Shown here: one piece after another, positions 39,345 to 48,913 of the stretch | Numbering within the stretch: the stretch's first letter is position 1 | Layout: each line of letters begins with the position of its first letter | Origin: CAZSBB01 sp964605235 | Lineage (GTDB): Bacteria > Planctomycetota > Phycisphaerae > Phycisphaerales > Phycisphaeraceae | Direction: 5' to 3' | DNA: 64,000 nucleotides | NCBI GenBank assembly: GCA_964605235.1 | Contig: CAZSBB010000002.1 | Coordinates: 1-64,000 of the forward strand | Position numbers and translations under genes: made by a program | The notes under the pieces: generated by a model | Told to the model about the DNA's origin: nothing | Seen by the model: the letters and a program-made list of their open reading frames with translations, nothing else | Database searches by the model: none

Positions 39345-40161
39345 GACCTTCGTGCTCCGAAGCTTGGGGGGCGGCGGATTTGGGTTCGATGGCCAGGAGA
39401 TGGATGTCAAAGATGAGGGTGGAGTTGGGGCCGATCTTGCGACCGGCGGGGCGTTCGCCGTAGGCGAGGTTGGCGGGGATGAACAGGCGGTACTTGCTGC
39501 CGACCTTCATGAGTTGGAGGGCTTCGGTCCAGCCTTTGATGACGCCGGAGACGGGGAAGGTCGCCGGCTCGCCGCGGTCATAGCTGCTGTCGAAGGTGCT
39601 GCCGTCGAGGAGCGTGCCTTTGTAGTGGGCGGTGATGGTGTCCTCGGCGGTGGGGGTAGCGCCCTTGCCTTCCTCGATGACCTGGTACTGCAGGCCGGAG
39701 GCGGTGGTCTTGATGCCTTCCTTCTTGCCGTTCTCCGCGAGGAACTTTTCGCCGGCGACGCGATTGGATTCGCCCTGGGCGGTGGCTTTGGTCATGACCT
39801 TCTGCTGCACTTCCGCCATCGCCATCTGCAGATCCTCCTGGGAGATACGGGGCTGCTTATCGGCAATGATGTCACGGATGCCTGCGAGCACCGCTTCCAC
39901 ATCGAGATCGAAGGGCATTTCCTTGAGGTTCGAACCCATCTGCAGGCCAAAACCGTAGCTGACTTTCTGCTCCGCAGTGGCGAGCTTGGCGTCATTGGCG
40001 GGGGCAGCGGCTGGTTCGGCAACGGCGGCGGGGGGTGTCGCCTGGGCATTGACTTCCGCAGCGGGTTGGGTGGAAGGCGACTCGCCGCAGGCGGGCAACA
40101 CCGCCAGCAGGCACACAGTCAGCAGCGCAGCGGTCAGGGATTTGCGATTCAGGTGAGACAC
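39334..40161 (-). CDS. FKBP-type peptidyl-prolyl cis-trans isomerase, lipoprotein-like
   Basis: 275 aa with a signal sequence (about 1-25, ending LAVLPAC, a lipobox-like cysteine) and a linker. An N-terminal FkpA-like dimerisation domain (about 55-140, QKVSYGFGLQMGSNLKEMPFDLDVEAVLAGI) is followed by an FKBP domain (about 160-265, GLQYQVIEEGKGATPTAEDTITAHYKGTLLDGSTFDSSYDRGEP, ending in LIFDIHLLAIE). The GTG at 40161 is preceded by AGGAG with 6-nt spacing. It ends in a His-rich tail (EHEGHAH). Periplasmic or outer-membrane location inferred. Confidence 0.92.
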   Translation of the reverse strand: MSHLNRKSLTAALLTVCLLAVLPACGESPSTQPAAEVNAQATPPAAVAEPAAAPANDAKLATAEQKVSYGFGLQMGSNLKEMPFDLDVEAVLAGIRDIIADKQPRISQEDLQMAMAEVQQKVMTKATAQGESNRVAGEKFLAENGKKEGIKTTASGLQYQVIEEGKGATPTAEDTITAHYKGTLLDGSTFDSSYDRGEPATFPVSGVIKGWTEALQLMKVGSKYRLFIPANLAYGERPAGRKIGPNSTLIFDIHLLAIEPKSAAPQASEHEGHAH

Positions 40162-40253
40162 AGGAAGCTCCTGGTAAGCGGATGGACGCGGCCGGGGCCA
40201 TGAGGGTGAGCGTGATGCTCCGGGCGTCGGATAGCTGAGGGGCACGTTGCCGC

Positions 40254-41873
40254 TCAGCGGGCGTACTCGACGGTGCGCATTTCGCGCAGGACGGTGATGC
40301 GGATTTCGCCGGGGAAGGTCATCTCATCGCTGACGCGCTTGGCGATGTCGCGCGCCAGGTAGGTGCAGTTGGAATCGTCGACCTGATCGGGATCGACGAT
40401 GACGCGCACCTCGCGGCCGGCCTGAATGGCGAACGCCTGGCGTACGCCCTTCATGCTCAGGGCGATGTCCTCGAGCTGTTCGAGGCGTTTGATGTACTTC
40501 TCCAAGGTTTCGCGGCGAGCACCGGGGCGGGCGCCGCTGATGGCGTCGGCCGCCATGACGATGGGGGTGTAGGGGCTGGTGGCGGGGATGTCGTTGTGGT
40601 GGCCGCCGATGGCGTTGAGGACTTCCTCGCGTTCGCCGAACTTCTTGCAGAACTCCATGCCGATGGCGGGGTGACCGCCTTCCATTTCATGGTCCATGGC
40701 TTTGCCGATGTCATGCAGGTAGCCGCAGCGCCGCGCCAGGTTGCCGTCGAGTCCCAACTCATCGGCGATCACCTGACAGAGATAGGCGACCTCCAGGCTG
40801 TGGCGCAGGATGTTCTGGCCATAGCTGGTGCGGTAGTGCAGGCGACCCATGGCTTCGGAGACCTTGGGATGCAGGCCCTGAATGTTGACTTCGATGGCGG
40901 CTTCCTTGCCGAACTTGATGATGCGCTGTTCCATCTCCTTGGTGATCTGCTCGACGATTTCCTCGATGCGCGAGGGATGGATGCGGCCGTCGTCGAGCAG
41001 CTTCTGCAAGGCCTCGGCGGCAATCGCCCGGCGAACGGGATCGAAGCAGCTCACCACCACCACGCCGGGGGTGTCGTCGACGATCACATCCGCGCCGGTG
41101 GCTTTCTCAAACGCCCGGATGTTGCGGCCTTCGCGGCCGATGACGCGACCCTTCATGTCGTCGCTGGCGATGGCGATGGCGGAAACCGTTGAGTCCGCGG
41201 TGTGCTCGGAGGCGTAACGCTGGATCGCCTGGAGGGTGATCTTGAGCGCGTTTTCCTTGGCTTCCTCCTCGGCCCGTTGCTGCCCGCGCTGGATGATCTG
41301 GGCGGCCTCGTGCTGGACTTCCTGTTCCACAATCTTGAGGGTCTGCCGGCGGGCTTCTTCCTCGTTCATGTTGGTGATGCGCAGCAGCGCCTGCTTCTGC
41401 TCCTGCCGACTTTTCTCCAGCAGTTCGGTGCGTTCGCCCAGCAGCCGGTCGAGGTCGGCTTCCTTGGCGGCGACGACCTTTTCGCGGTCCTTGATCTTGC
41501 CGTCCAGGTCGTCGAGGTATTTTTCCTTGGTCGTCAGCACATCGAGCTTGCGGTCGAGGTTGTCTTCACGTTTGACCAGCCGGCGCTCGGCGTCCTTGAG
41601 TTCCTCGCGGAGCTTTTCGGTTTCGCGTTCGAATTCCTCGCGGCGTTTGGCGAGTTCGTTGCGGGTGTCCAGTTCGATTTGCTTGCGAATGGTCTGGGCT
41701 TCATTGCGGGCGCTGCGGAGGACTTCCTCGGCTTCGCGTTTGGCGCCGCCGAGCACCTGTTTGCCGGCGACCTTGCCCAGGATCACCACGGCGGCGACGC
41801 CGACGACCAGGCCCCCCAGGCCGGCCGCCCATTCCCACTGTCCCAGGAACAACCACGGGGTCAGGCTTTGCAT
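40254..41873 (-). CDS. rny: Ribonuclease Y
   Basis: Membrane-bound endoribonuclease of RNA turnover, 539 aa. One N-terminal transmembrane helix (about 14-37), a long coiled coil (about 40-220), a KH domain near 225-285 (GRVIGREGRNIRAFEKATGADVIVDDTPGVVVVSCFDPVRR) and an HD domain (CGYLHDIGKAMDHEMEGGHPAIGMEF, about 365-460) with the metal-binding HD pair. All parts of the family are present and intact. Monocistronic on the minus strand; 5' end faces the 745-bp gap. Confidence 0.97.
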   Translation of the reverse strand: MQSLTPWLFLGQWEWAAGLGGLVVGVAAVVILGKVAGKQVLGGAKREAEEVLRSARNEAQTIRKQIELDTRNELAKRREEFERETEKLREELKDAERRLVKREDNLDRKLDVLTTKEKYLDDLDGKIKDREKVVAAKEADLDRLLGERTELLEKSRQEQKQALLRITNMNEEEARRQTLKIVEQEVQHEAAQIIQRGQQRAEEEAKENALKITLQAIQRYASEHTADSTVSAIAIASDDMKGRVIGREGRNIRAFEKATGADVIVDDTPGVVVVSCFDPVRRAIAAEALQKLLDDGRIHPSRIEEIVEQITKEMEQRIIKFGKEAAIEVNIQGLHPKVSEAMGRLHYRTSYGQNILRHSLEVAYLCQVIADELGLDGNLARRCGYLHDIGKAMDHEMEGGHPAIGMEFCKKFGEREEVLNAIGGHHNDIPATSPYTPIVMAADAISGARPGARRETLEKYIKRLEQLEDIALSMKGVRQAFAIQAGREVRVIVDPDQVDDSNCTYLARDIAKRVSDEMTFPGEIRITVLREMRTVEYAR

Positions 41874-42618
41874 GGTCCAACCACCCTTCTATAGCTGCCG
41901 ACCGCCGCGCCGCCGTCGCAACCCGCGACGGAAAAATCGACGCTGACGCCAGCTCAGGGTGCAGACGCGATGGCGGACCGCAGCGCGGCCCATCCATCGG
42001 ACAACCGAGTCCCAGGCTCAGGAGATGATCAGATGACGAGGAACCTTGCCCCGGACAGCTACGGCGTGCTCAGCGCGATTCCAACCCACCAGGCAAGCGC
42101 AGCGCGGCAATCAGCCCGGGCAACGCCGTCCAGCAGGCGGAAACACGTAAATCCAGCCGAACGCGCCGGGTCGGGGGCGAAGGATTCGCCGGTGGCAGAC
42201 CCTGGCGTGTTGCCGTCAGCCGAAAAATGCCGTCCAAGGAGTTCATCGTCAATCTATCCCCTGCCCGACTTTCATCGGGTGGGCCGAAACGCTCGCCACT
42301 GCGGAACGCTTCGGTAAACTCGGTCGCGCCTGCGAAGTCCTCGCTGGCTGCGTGCCGGTGAATCCACGCTGGCGCGGCGGTGGGGGACGCCCGGTCAGGC
42401 ATCCAACTTCCGAAAACCGCGCAACTTGCGATATTCGAGCAGTCTACGCAAAGTGTTGTCGTTCCGTCAAGATGGCTGCAAGCCTCGCAGCAGGGGATTT
42501 GCCACATCGGCCGCGCTCCTGATCGCCCCCCCAAGCGCAACCCAACCGCTTGCGCCTCTGCATCCGCATCCTGCCCACGTTCGTTGCAGCCGACTTGGCG
42601 GGTCTTCCGATAACACTG
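41874..42618. other. 745-bp intergenic region without recognised gene
   Basis: Divergent gap between rny and a secreted-protein gene, long for this window. It contains a reading frame at 42070-42651 on the minus strand with unlikely composition, and several short stem-prone GC motifs such as TTCATCGGGTGGGCCGAAAC. I cannot match it to a known RNA. Promoters of both genes must lie here. Confidence 0.4.
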
Positions 42619-45453
42619 ATGATGCCCGTTGCCTCTGGTACAACCCGACATGCTGTGGGGGCGCTGCTGTTGGCGCTGTGGTGGAGCCTCGCGCCTGTCT
42701 GGGGGGAGGTATCAGCCGCAACCCCTGCCGGGGCATCAGCTTCCGGGTATGTCCCGGTGGCGGATGCCGGGCACATGCGGCTGACGTATATCTACGACTT
42801 CGAGGAAGCCGCCCTGGGCAACTTTGAAAATCTGCCCATGCACTGGTTCCGCATCGGCAGCCGCGCCGAGAGTGCCGATCCCACCTTCAGCCGCCAGCCC
42901 ATCCACCAGCAATTAACGATCGCTTCGGGCTACCCCAGCTATACCCGCGTCGGCTTCAACCAACCCCAGGCCGAGCCGGGCAACCACTACCTGGTGCTGG
43001 GGCTCAACGGCGGGAATGTCGGGGCCTTCCTGCAGGTTGGGGCGGCCCCGGTGGTGCCGGGCAGCGATTACCTCATCACCGCGCGCGTTCGCACCTCCGC
43101 ACTGCAACAGGCGGGAGCCTTCCTCACCGCTTATTTCATCAACGGCAAAGGACATCGCATTGAAGCCTCCCAGGCGGTCGCCGGCCCGATCCGCACCGGC
43201 GCCTCGTGGCAGGATGTCGTCATCAAGCTGCGCGGTGATTTTCCCGATGCGGCGTGGATCGGCCTGCAGGCGGAACTCCGCCAGCCCACCGGCGACGCCC
43301 GCAACCCGCTGGGCGAGCATGTGCTGCTGCTGACGGAAGTCACCGGGGAGGCCGGCTTCGACGACATCGCCATCTGGCAGTTGCCCAGCGTCACCGTCAC
43401 CACCCAGTCGCCCGCCAATATCATCCGTGCGCCCCAGCGTCCCGAGATCGTGGTCAATGTCCGCGACCTGACCGGCCGACCGCTGCTGGCGCAGGTCACC
43501 ATGTACGACAGCCAATGGCGCCAGGTCGCCCAATCCCATCGGCAGGTGGGCGCGGGGGCGCCGTCGCGGTGGGTCTGGTCGCCGCCGCTGCCTGGGTATG
43601 GCTGGTATCTGGCGGACCTGACCGTGCATGAGTTGAGCGCGCCCGACCAACCTGCCGCCGCGGCTGCCTCGAACGCTCCCGTGGCGCGGAATGTCACCGC
43701 TCTGGTTTTTCTGGCGCCCGAACGCCTGCTGCCGGAGGCCGCCGCCGGGGTGTTCTCCGTGCAGGCGACGGACCTGCAGGAGCCGGAGTTGCAACTGGTG
43801 ACCCAACTGGTGGAAAGCGCGGAGCTGCCGGGCGTGACGCTCAGCGCCTGGCGCGCCGACACCACCGGCGTCACACTGGAGTCCTGGCTCGAGAAGCTGG
43901 ACCAGGTGATCGCGCCGCTGCAGGGGCTGCGGCGGGAAGTATGCCTGAGCTTCAGCCCCGTGCCCGAGGAACTGGCGCGTCTCCTGGATGTGCATGAACG
44001 CAGCCCGTTGGAATTGTTCAGCCGGCCGCGCGCGGACTGGGAACAATTCGTCAAACCCCTGCTGATGCGTTACGGCCAACGCGTTCACCACTGGCAACTC
44101 GGAGCGCCCACCGAAGCGGACGGCTTCAGCCACGCCAACCCGGCCGGCAAGCTGACCAGTTTCCACCGCGAACTGGAAAACATGGCGCCCCAGCCGCAGT
44201 TGATCGTTCCCTGGCGTCTGGATCAGCAGCGCGATCGTGCCGTGCATGGCCCCTGGACCTACCTGCTGAATGTGCCGTCCGGCATACGCCCCGCCGAATT
44301 GGGCGATCACCTGGTGGAGTGGAACGCCGCCCCCGCGACGCGCTATCGCCTGCATCTGCAGATTCCCCCAGCCGATCGGGTGGATCATCTGGCGCGCATC
44401 ACCGACCTGACCCTGCGCATGCTTCACGGCTGGGAAGCCGGGGCCCAGGGCGTCAGTCTCAGCCGTCCGTGGACCACCTTTGAGCAACGCGAACTGACCC
44501 TCCAGCCGGACCCGTTGCTGGGCGCGCTGGTGGGGGTGGGCAATCGGCTGGCGCTGCGGCGGGTGCTGCGGCGCATGACGCTGGGCCATGGCATCGAGTC
44601 GCTGATTCTCGATGGTCAGGACGGCGGCTGCCTGGCGTTCTGGAGCGAAGACGCCGCCCCGGAGGATTGTCAGTTGTCCCTGTATCTGGGGGAACAGCCG
44701 GAACTGCTGGATGTCTGGGGCAATCGCACCACGCTGGCGGCGTCAGAGGGTCGTCACCCGCTGACCGCCACGGCTCTGCCGCAGTTTGTCGAGGGCATCG
44801 ACGTTCCCCTGGCGCTGCTGCGGGCGTCCTTCGAGTTGGATCAACCGTTCGTCGAATCATTGCAGCAGCCGCACCAGCGCGTGTTGCGTTTGCAGAATCC
44901 CTGGCCGCGCACCATCAGCGGCTACCTGACGGTGGTCAGTCCCGAGCGCTGGAAGGTGCAGCCGCAGCGGACGTTTTTTTCCATCGCCGCCGGGCAGCGG
45001 CATGAGATTCCCGTGGAAATCCTCTTCCCGGTGTCCGAGCTTGCCGAACCCAAGCTGCTCACGGCCCAGCTCGATTTCACCGCCGACCGCGCCTACAGCG
45101 TGCGCTTCAGCACGCCGGTGCAGGTGGGGCTGCGCGATGTGCAGTTCGACGCCAACCTCTCCCTTGAACGCCATGCCGAGACCGGCAGGATTGATGCGGT
45201 GGTGACGCAGATGGTCACCAACCGGGGCCAGCAGCCGCTGACGCTGTACGCCTTCGCCAACCTCACCGGCTACCCGCGCCGCGAACGCACCATCTCCGGC
45301 CTCAAGCCCGGGCAATCCATCATCCGTCGCTTCCGCTTCCCCGACGCCGCCGCCGTGATGCGCGACCACGTCATCCGCGTGGGCCTGCGCGAAACCAGCG
45401 GCCCGGCGGTGCTCAATCGGGTGCTGTCGCTGGAAACCGTCGCCCCGCGCTGA
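42619..45453 (+). CDS. Secreted 944-aa protein, glycan-related by context
   Basis: From ATG 42619 (a second ATG is at 42622) there is a signal peptide: TTRHAVGALLLALWWSLAPVWG, cleavage near 35-45. Early on a galactose-binding-like region (about 55-260, GNHYLVLGLNGGNVGAFLQV, WQDVVIKLRGDF, GEAGFDDIAIW) follows. A middle part reads like a TIM-barrel (about 360-610), with no catalytic residues assignable. The C-terminal part holds NEW3/alpha-galactosidase-like beta domains (about 760-930, LRLQNPWPRTISGYLTV, FSIAAGQRHEIPVEILFPV). Converges on the AraC gene with a 2-nt gap. Confidence 0.65.
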   Translation: MMPVASGTTRHAVGALLLALWWSLAPVWGEVSAATPAGASASGYVPVADAGHMRLTYIYDFEEAALGNFENLPMHWFRIGSRAESADPTFSRQPIHQQLTIASGYPSYTRVGFNQPQAEPGNHYLVLGLNGGNVGAFLQVGAAPVVPGSDYLITARVRTSALQQAGAFLTAYFINGKGHRIEASQAVAGPIRTGASWQDVVIKLRGDFPDAAWIGLQAELRQPTGDARNPLGEHVLLLTEVTGEAGFDDIAIWQLPSVTVTTQSPANIIRAPQRPEIVVNVRDLTGRPLLAQVTMYDSQWRQVAQSHRQVGAGAPSRWVWSPPLPGYGWYLADLTVHELSAPDQPAAAAASNAPVARNVTALVFLAPERLLPEAAAGVFSVQATDLQEPELQLVTQLVESAELPGVTLSAWRADTTGVTLESWLEKLDQVIAPLQGLRREVCLSFSPVPEELARLLDVHERSPLELFSRPRADWEQFVKPLLMRYGQRVHHWQLGAPTEADGFSHANPAGKLTSFHRELENMAPQPQLIVPWRLDQQRDRAVHGPWTYLLNVPSGIRPAELGDHLVEWNAAPATRYRLHLQIPPADRVDHLARITDLTLRMLHGWEAGAQGVSLSRPWTTFEQRELTLQPDPLLGALVGVGNRLALRRVLRRMTLGHGIESLILDGQDGGCLAFWSEDAAPEDCQLSLYLGEQPELLDVWGNRTTLAASEGRHPLTATALPQFVEGIDVPLALLRASFELDQPFVESLQQPHQRVLRLQNPWPRTISGYLTVVSPERWKVQPQRTFFSIAAGQRHEIPVEILFPVSELAEPKLLTAQLDFTADRAYSVRFSTPVQVGLRDVQFDANLSLERHAETGRIDAVVTQMVTNRGQQPLTLYAFANLTGYPRRERTISGLKPGQSIIRRFRFPDAAAVMRDHVIRVGLRETSGPAVLNRVLSLETVAPR

Positions 45454-45455
45454 GT

Positions 45456-46343
45456 TCAGCTTGCTTCGCGCATCCGCAGGCGGTAATCCGTGGGCGTGCA
45501 GGACTCGAAGCGCTTGAACACCGTGGCGAAATACTGCGAAGAGGTAAAGCCCAGCTGGGCGCTGATGACGCTGATGGAAAGGTCGGGATCGGCCAGCAGG
45601 CGGCGCGCTTGCTCAATCCGCAGGCGCAGAAACCATTCCATCGGCGGCACGCCGCGCTCGCGCCGGAAGCCTTCCACCAACGCCGAGCGACTGTAACCGG
45701 TGTGTTGCACCAACCGGGTCAGATTCAAGGGCTCGGTGAGTTGGGCCCGCATGAAACACTCGGCGTCATCGACATAGGAATCGCCAGCGGGTCGACGTTC
45801 CGCCTCCACGGCGTCCAGCACGTCCAACAGCAGGCCGCCCAGCAGCAGAACCATGCGCGTCACCGTCAACTCGTTCCGTGCCGCGCCGGCGTGCTGATGC
45901 AGCGTCCGTAGTTTTTCCTGCGCCCCACGCGGTGCTTTGGTCAGCTGGGGGCCCAGCCGCAACAGCCGGGTGCGGATCGGCTCATGCACCCGATCGCCCA
46001 GGAAGGGCCGGGGACAGTTCATCTGCAGGTACAGATCGTAGCCTTCGATCCGAGTGATCGGCTCAGCGCCGGTGCGTATCCGGCTGCCGACGGGTATCAG
46101 CAGCAGCTCGCCGCCGCGCGGCGCATACCACAGGTCGTCAATCTGAAAGCGCTGGCCGCCGCGGCGCGGAAACAACAGCGCCAGCGTCGGCGCTTTGGTC
46201 AGCCGCCGCAGCGGCGGCAACGCCCGGGTGATCTGGATCCGCGCCACGGCGTTGAGCTCCGGCAACAGTCGGGGCAGCGGCCGCAGTTGAACGTGATAGC
46301 CCTCCTGTTCCGAAGGCGATGTGCGATGTTTGATATTTTCCAT
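45456..46343 (-). CDS. AraC-family transcriptional regulator
   Basis: 295 aa. The C-terminal third carries two HTH motifs (FMRAQLTEPLNLTRLVQHTGYSRSALVEGFRRERGVPPMEWFLRLRIEQARRLLA, then ISVISAQLGFTSSQYFATVFKRFESCTPTDYRLRM). The N-terminal part is a cupin-like sensory domain (about 20-120, LLFPRRGGQRFQIDDLWYAPRGGELLLIPVG). Divergent from the pseudopilin gene with a 52-bp gap; a TATCATGATA palindrome lies between them. A sugar response is plausible but not shown. Confidence 0.92.
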   Translation of the reverse strand: MENIKHRTSPSEQEGYHVQLRPLPRLLPELNAVARIQITRALPPLRRLTKAPTLALLFPRRGGQRFQIDDLWYAPRGGELLLIPVGSRIRTGAEPITRIEGYDLYLQMNCPRPFLGDRVHEPIRTRLLRLGPQLTKAPRGAQEKLRTLHQHAGAARNELTVTRMVLLLGGLLLDVLDAVEAERRPAGDSYVDDAECFMRAQLTEPLNLTRLVQHTGYSRSALVEGFRRERGVPPMEWFLRLRIEQARRLLADPDLSISVISAQLGFTSSQYFATVFKRFESCTPTDYRLRMREAS

Positions 46344-46380
46344 ACGGACCTGCGCGAACGACTTGGAACAGCTGGCTTTC

Positions 46381-46390
46381 TATCATGATA
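46381..46390. promoter_or_regulatory. TATCATGATA palindrome in the araC-pseudopilin gap
   Basis: 10-bp perfect palindrome, 6 nt before the pseudopilin ATG, in the 52-bp divergent gap. It is a candidate regulatory site, but a palindrome this short can occur by chance. Confidence 0.3.
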
Positions 46391-46395
46391 CCCGC

Positions 46396-47337
46396 ATGAA
46401 CACCGCCAAATATGCCCCATCAGTCGCCTGGTCCAGCGCGCCATGTTCAAAATCGGCTGGCACTGGAAACCCAGGAGACGCCCGCCCGGGCGGGTTCACG
46501 CTCATCGAACTGCTGGTGGTGTTGGCTCTCATCAGCCTCTTGATGGCGCTGCTCCTGCCGGCCCTGACGCGCGCCCGGGAAGCGGCGCGCCGCACCATCT
46601 GCCAAACCAACCTCAGTCAGGTCATGACCGCCGCCGGCGCGTATGCCGCGGACTATCTCTACCTGCTGCCGGCATATGCCACCCATGCCAAGGCGTTCAC
46701 GCTGTCCTGGGCAGATCAGTCCTATGGCTGGAACGGCATGGGAGCGCTCATTCAGGGCGAGTACCTGAGCCCCAATCTCGCCCAGACCGCACCACCGGCG
46801 TCGCCTTCGCCGCTGGTCTGTCCTTCCGGGCAGTTGCGCGAAGACTGGAACGCCAACATCTCCACGTTTTACACCGGCTTGGCGCTGCAGCCTGGCGCCT
46901 GGAACACCCTCAACGGCGCCTCGCGCAATTATCTGGGTGACACCGCCAGTTACGCGCAGCACAAGCATTATCACGAGGCCTACGGCATCAACCCGACGTT
47001 CGCCCAACTCAAACCCGCCCCCGGCACGTCGATCGGACCCAGTCAGCAATATGTGCCGGTCAAGGAGGCCGCGGTGGAAGATGTGTCTCCCAGCGGCCGG
47101 TTGTATCTGATCGAGTTCCGCAAGGACAACCCGCGCGGCTACACCGCCAGTCCCAGCTATAACGAATTCATCAGCACCCGCAATGAACAGTGGCAGTACC
47201 GCGTGCCCCACGGCGGCAGCGCCAACTTTGCCGCCCTCGATGGCCATGTCGCCAGCATCAATGAAGACCAGATCGCCGCCGGTCGCGCTGCGGGCGCCCA
47301 AGCCGCTGCCGAACTCACCCTGCGCTTCCGTTGGTGA
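46396..47337 (+). CDS. Pseudopilin with H-X9-DG C-terminal motif
   Basis: 313 aa. An unusually long leader of about 31 residues precedes the prepilin site GFTLIELLVVLALISLLMALLL; the helix continues as ALTRAREAARRTICQTNLSQV. The C-terminal domain has H-X9-DG exactly (HGGSANFAALDG) followed by HVASINEDQ. Third pseudopilin in the window, and the third one next to a sugar-type regulator. Divergent from araC. Starts at ATG 46396. Confidence 0.9.
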   Translation: MNTAKYAPSVAWSSAPCSKSAGTGNPGDARPGGFTLIELLVVLALISLLMALLLPALTRAREAARRTICQTNLSQVMTAAGAYAADYLYLLPAYATHAKAFTLSWADQSYGWNGMGALIQGEYLSPNLAQTAPPASPSPLVCPSGQLREDWNANISTFYTGLALQPGAWNTLNGASRNYLGDTASYAQHKHYHEAYGINPTFAQLKPAPGTSIGPSQQYVPVKEAAVEDVSPSGRLYLIEFRKDNPRGYTASPSYNEFISTRNEQWQYRVPHGGSANFAALDGHVASINEDQIAAGRAAGAQAAAELTLRFRW

Positions 47338-47423
47338 GTCCAGCGGATGCAGCCGATTGGTCTTGGCCCCACCGACCTCACCGCCTAGAATAGCGGCAGT
47401 CTGTAGCTCAGGGGGCCGCCGCC

Positions 47424-47804
47424 ATGTCTGACAGTCCCGTTGCTGATCGACCCGGATCCACCGCCACTGTCGGCCGCCTGCGCCGCCCGATGCTGTACCC
47501 CCAGCAGTACACCTGGTTTCTGTTCCTGTCCTGCCTCGACCTGCTCTTCACCTGGACCATCCTGCACAGCGGGGGACAGGAATTGAACTGGCTGGCGGCC
47601 AAGGTGATCCAGCACGCGGACCTGTATGGGCTGGTCGCCTACAAATTCGGCTGGGTGGTGGCGATCGTGCTGATGATCGAAACCATCGGCAAGCATCGCC
47701 CGCCGCTGGGCCGGCGCGTGGCGGAGTGGGCGGTGGCGATCACCTCGGTGCCGGTGGTCATTGGCGCGCTGCTGCTGATCACCCGGCATCTGCCCGGCTG
47801 GTGA
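47424..47804 (+). CDS. Small membrane protein (DUF5658-like)
   Basis: 126 aa with three hydrophobic segments (about 29-47, 69-85, 100-120). LLFTWTILHSGGQELNWLAAKVI resembles the DUF5658 pattern of planctomycete membrane proteins (multi-helix protein with LDLLxTxxIL at the start). Function unknown. Starts at ATG 47424; short spacing to the pseudopilin gene (about 85 bp) upstream. Confidence 0.6.
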   Translation: MSDSPVADRPGSTATVGRLRRPMLYPQQYTWFLFLSCLDLLFTWTILHSGGQELNWLAAKVIQHADLYGLVAYKFGWVVAIVLMIETIGKHRPPLGRRVAEWAVAITSVPVVIGALLLITRHLPGW

Positions 47805-47828
47805 TCATCGGGCCAATTTTCTTGTTTG

Positions 47829-47943
47829 AACGAGCCGGAAGCGTGAGCGACGGGTAGCGTCATCGGCAACCAGCAAATCCGGTCCAAACCCCACCTGCAC
47901 AAGGTTCGCTGGCCCGGTCCGTCGCGGACGCTTCCGGCCCGTC
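47829..47943. repeat. 115-bp inverted-repeat element, GAGCCGGAAGCGT family, copy 3
   Basis: Starts AACGAGCCGGAAGCGTGAGC and ends GGACGCTTCCGGCCCGTC, with two changes in the right arm compared with the other copies. Confidence 0.8.
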
Positions 47944-47984
47944 ACATCGCTTGCCCATGCCGGGGGGCCTGTTATTGTGCTGGC

Positions 47985-48905
47985 ATGACTGATCCGTCTT
48001 TGTCCATGGATGATCCGCGTCGCCGTCGACGGCTGCTGCGCCAGCACGTGGGCACCGACGCCTTGCTGGGCGTGGACAGCGTGCCGTTGGGCGAAGCGGC
48101 CGCCGAGTCGGAAATCCGGTTTTCCATCAGCGCATCAATTCCGCCCGAGCAACCTGCGCGTCCCGCCATGCCGCGCTCCGCGCCGGCTCCGTCTGCCGCG
48201 CCTGCCGCGCCGCCGCGCTTTGCGCCTGCACCCACCACCACCGCCCCGACCCGCGGCGCCGAGCTGTTTGCCGGCGCGCCGCCGAGCATTCCCGTCATGG
48301 AACCGATCGCCGCTGACCGCAAACTCGCCATCCTGACCGAACTGGATGAGAAGCAGGTCCGCTCCTGCACCAAATGCAAGCTGTGTGAAAGCCGGACGCA
48401 GACCGTGTTTGGCGAAGGCAGCTTCGACGCCGACCTGATGTTCGTGGGCGAAGGTCCGGGGGAAACGGAAGATCGGCTGGGTCGGCCGTTCGTCGGCCGG
48501 GCGGGCAACCTGCTGGACAAGATGATCGTGGCGATGGGTCTGTCGCGCGAGCAGGTGTTCATCGCCAACGTGGTCAAATGCCGCCCGCCGGGCAACCGCA
48601 CCCCGCTGGCGGATGAAGTGGCGGCCTGTGCCGACTTCCTGCGCACGCAGATCCTCACCATTCAGCCCAAGGTCATCGTCACCCTCGGCGGCCCGGCGGC
48701 GAAGCTGCTGCTCCAAACCGACATCGGCATCACCCGCATCCGCGGCAAATGGCACAACCTCGCCGCCCTGTTCCCACAGGGCCCGCATATCCCGGTGATG
48801 CCCACGTTCCACCCGGCCTATCTGTTGCGACAGTACACCGAAGACAATCGCCGCAAGGTGTGGTCCGACCTCAAAGATGTGATGAAGCTGCTGGGCCAGG
48901 GGTGA
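47985..48905 (+). CDS. Uracil-DNA glycosylase family 4
   Basis: 306 aa. An alanine/proline-rich disordered N-terminus (about 45-100) leads into a UDG4/5 domain: CTKCKLC near 128 is the first half of the 4Fe-4S motif; GEGPGETEDRLGRPFVGRAGNLL is motif A; ANVVKCRPPGNRTPLADEV holds the remaining cluster cysteines, CRPP plus AAC; the HPAYLLRQ motif is near the C-terminus. Removes uracil from deaminated DNA. ATG 47985 chosen; the proline-rich extension is longer than in most relatives. Confidence 0.94.
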   Translation: MTDPSLSMDDPRRRRRLLRQHVGTDALLGVDSVPLGEAAAESEIRFSISASIPPEQPARPAMPRSAPAPSAAPAAPPRFAPAPTTTAPTRGAELFAGAPPSIPVMEPIAADRKLAILTELDEKQVRSCTKCKLCESRTQTVFGEGSFDADLMFVGEGPGETEDRLGRPFVGRAGNLLDKMIVAMGLSREQVFIANVVKCRPPGNRTPLADEVAACADFLRTQILTIQPKVIVTLGGPAAKLLLQTDIGITRIRGKWHNLAALFPQGPHIPVMPTFHPAYLLRQYTEDNRRKVWSDLKDVMKLLGQG

Positions 48906-48913
48906 ATTGCAAC

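Noticed and set aside
42230..42310. RNase P RNA-like GATGAAAGTCGGGCAGGGG on the minus strand
   Set aside because: The core CR-I motif GAGGAAAGTCC is not matched and no P4 partner or 3' end signature was found.
42260..42310. Possible cobalamin riboswitch from a GCCACTG string
   Set aside because: Only one short motif agrees; the surrounding B12-box and paired elements are missing.
42070..42651. 193-codon minus-strand frame in the gap upstream of rny
   Set aside because: No recognisable motif, atypical composition and overlap with the start of the secreted-protein gene; treated as non-coding.
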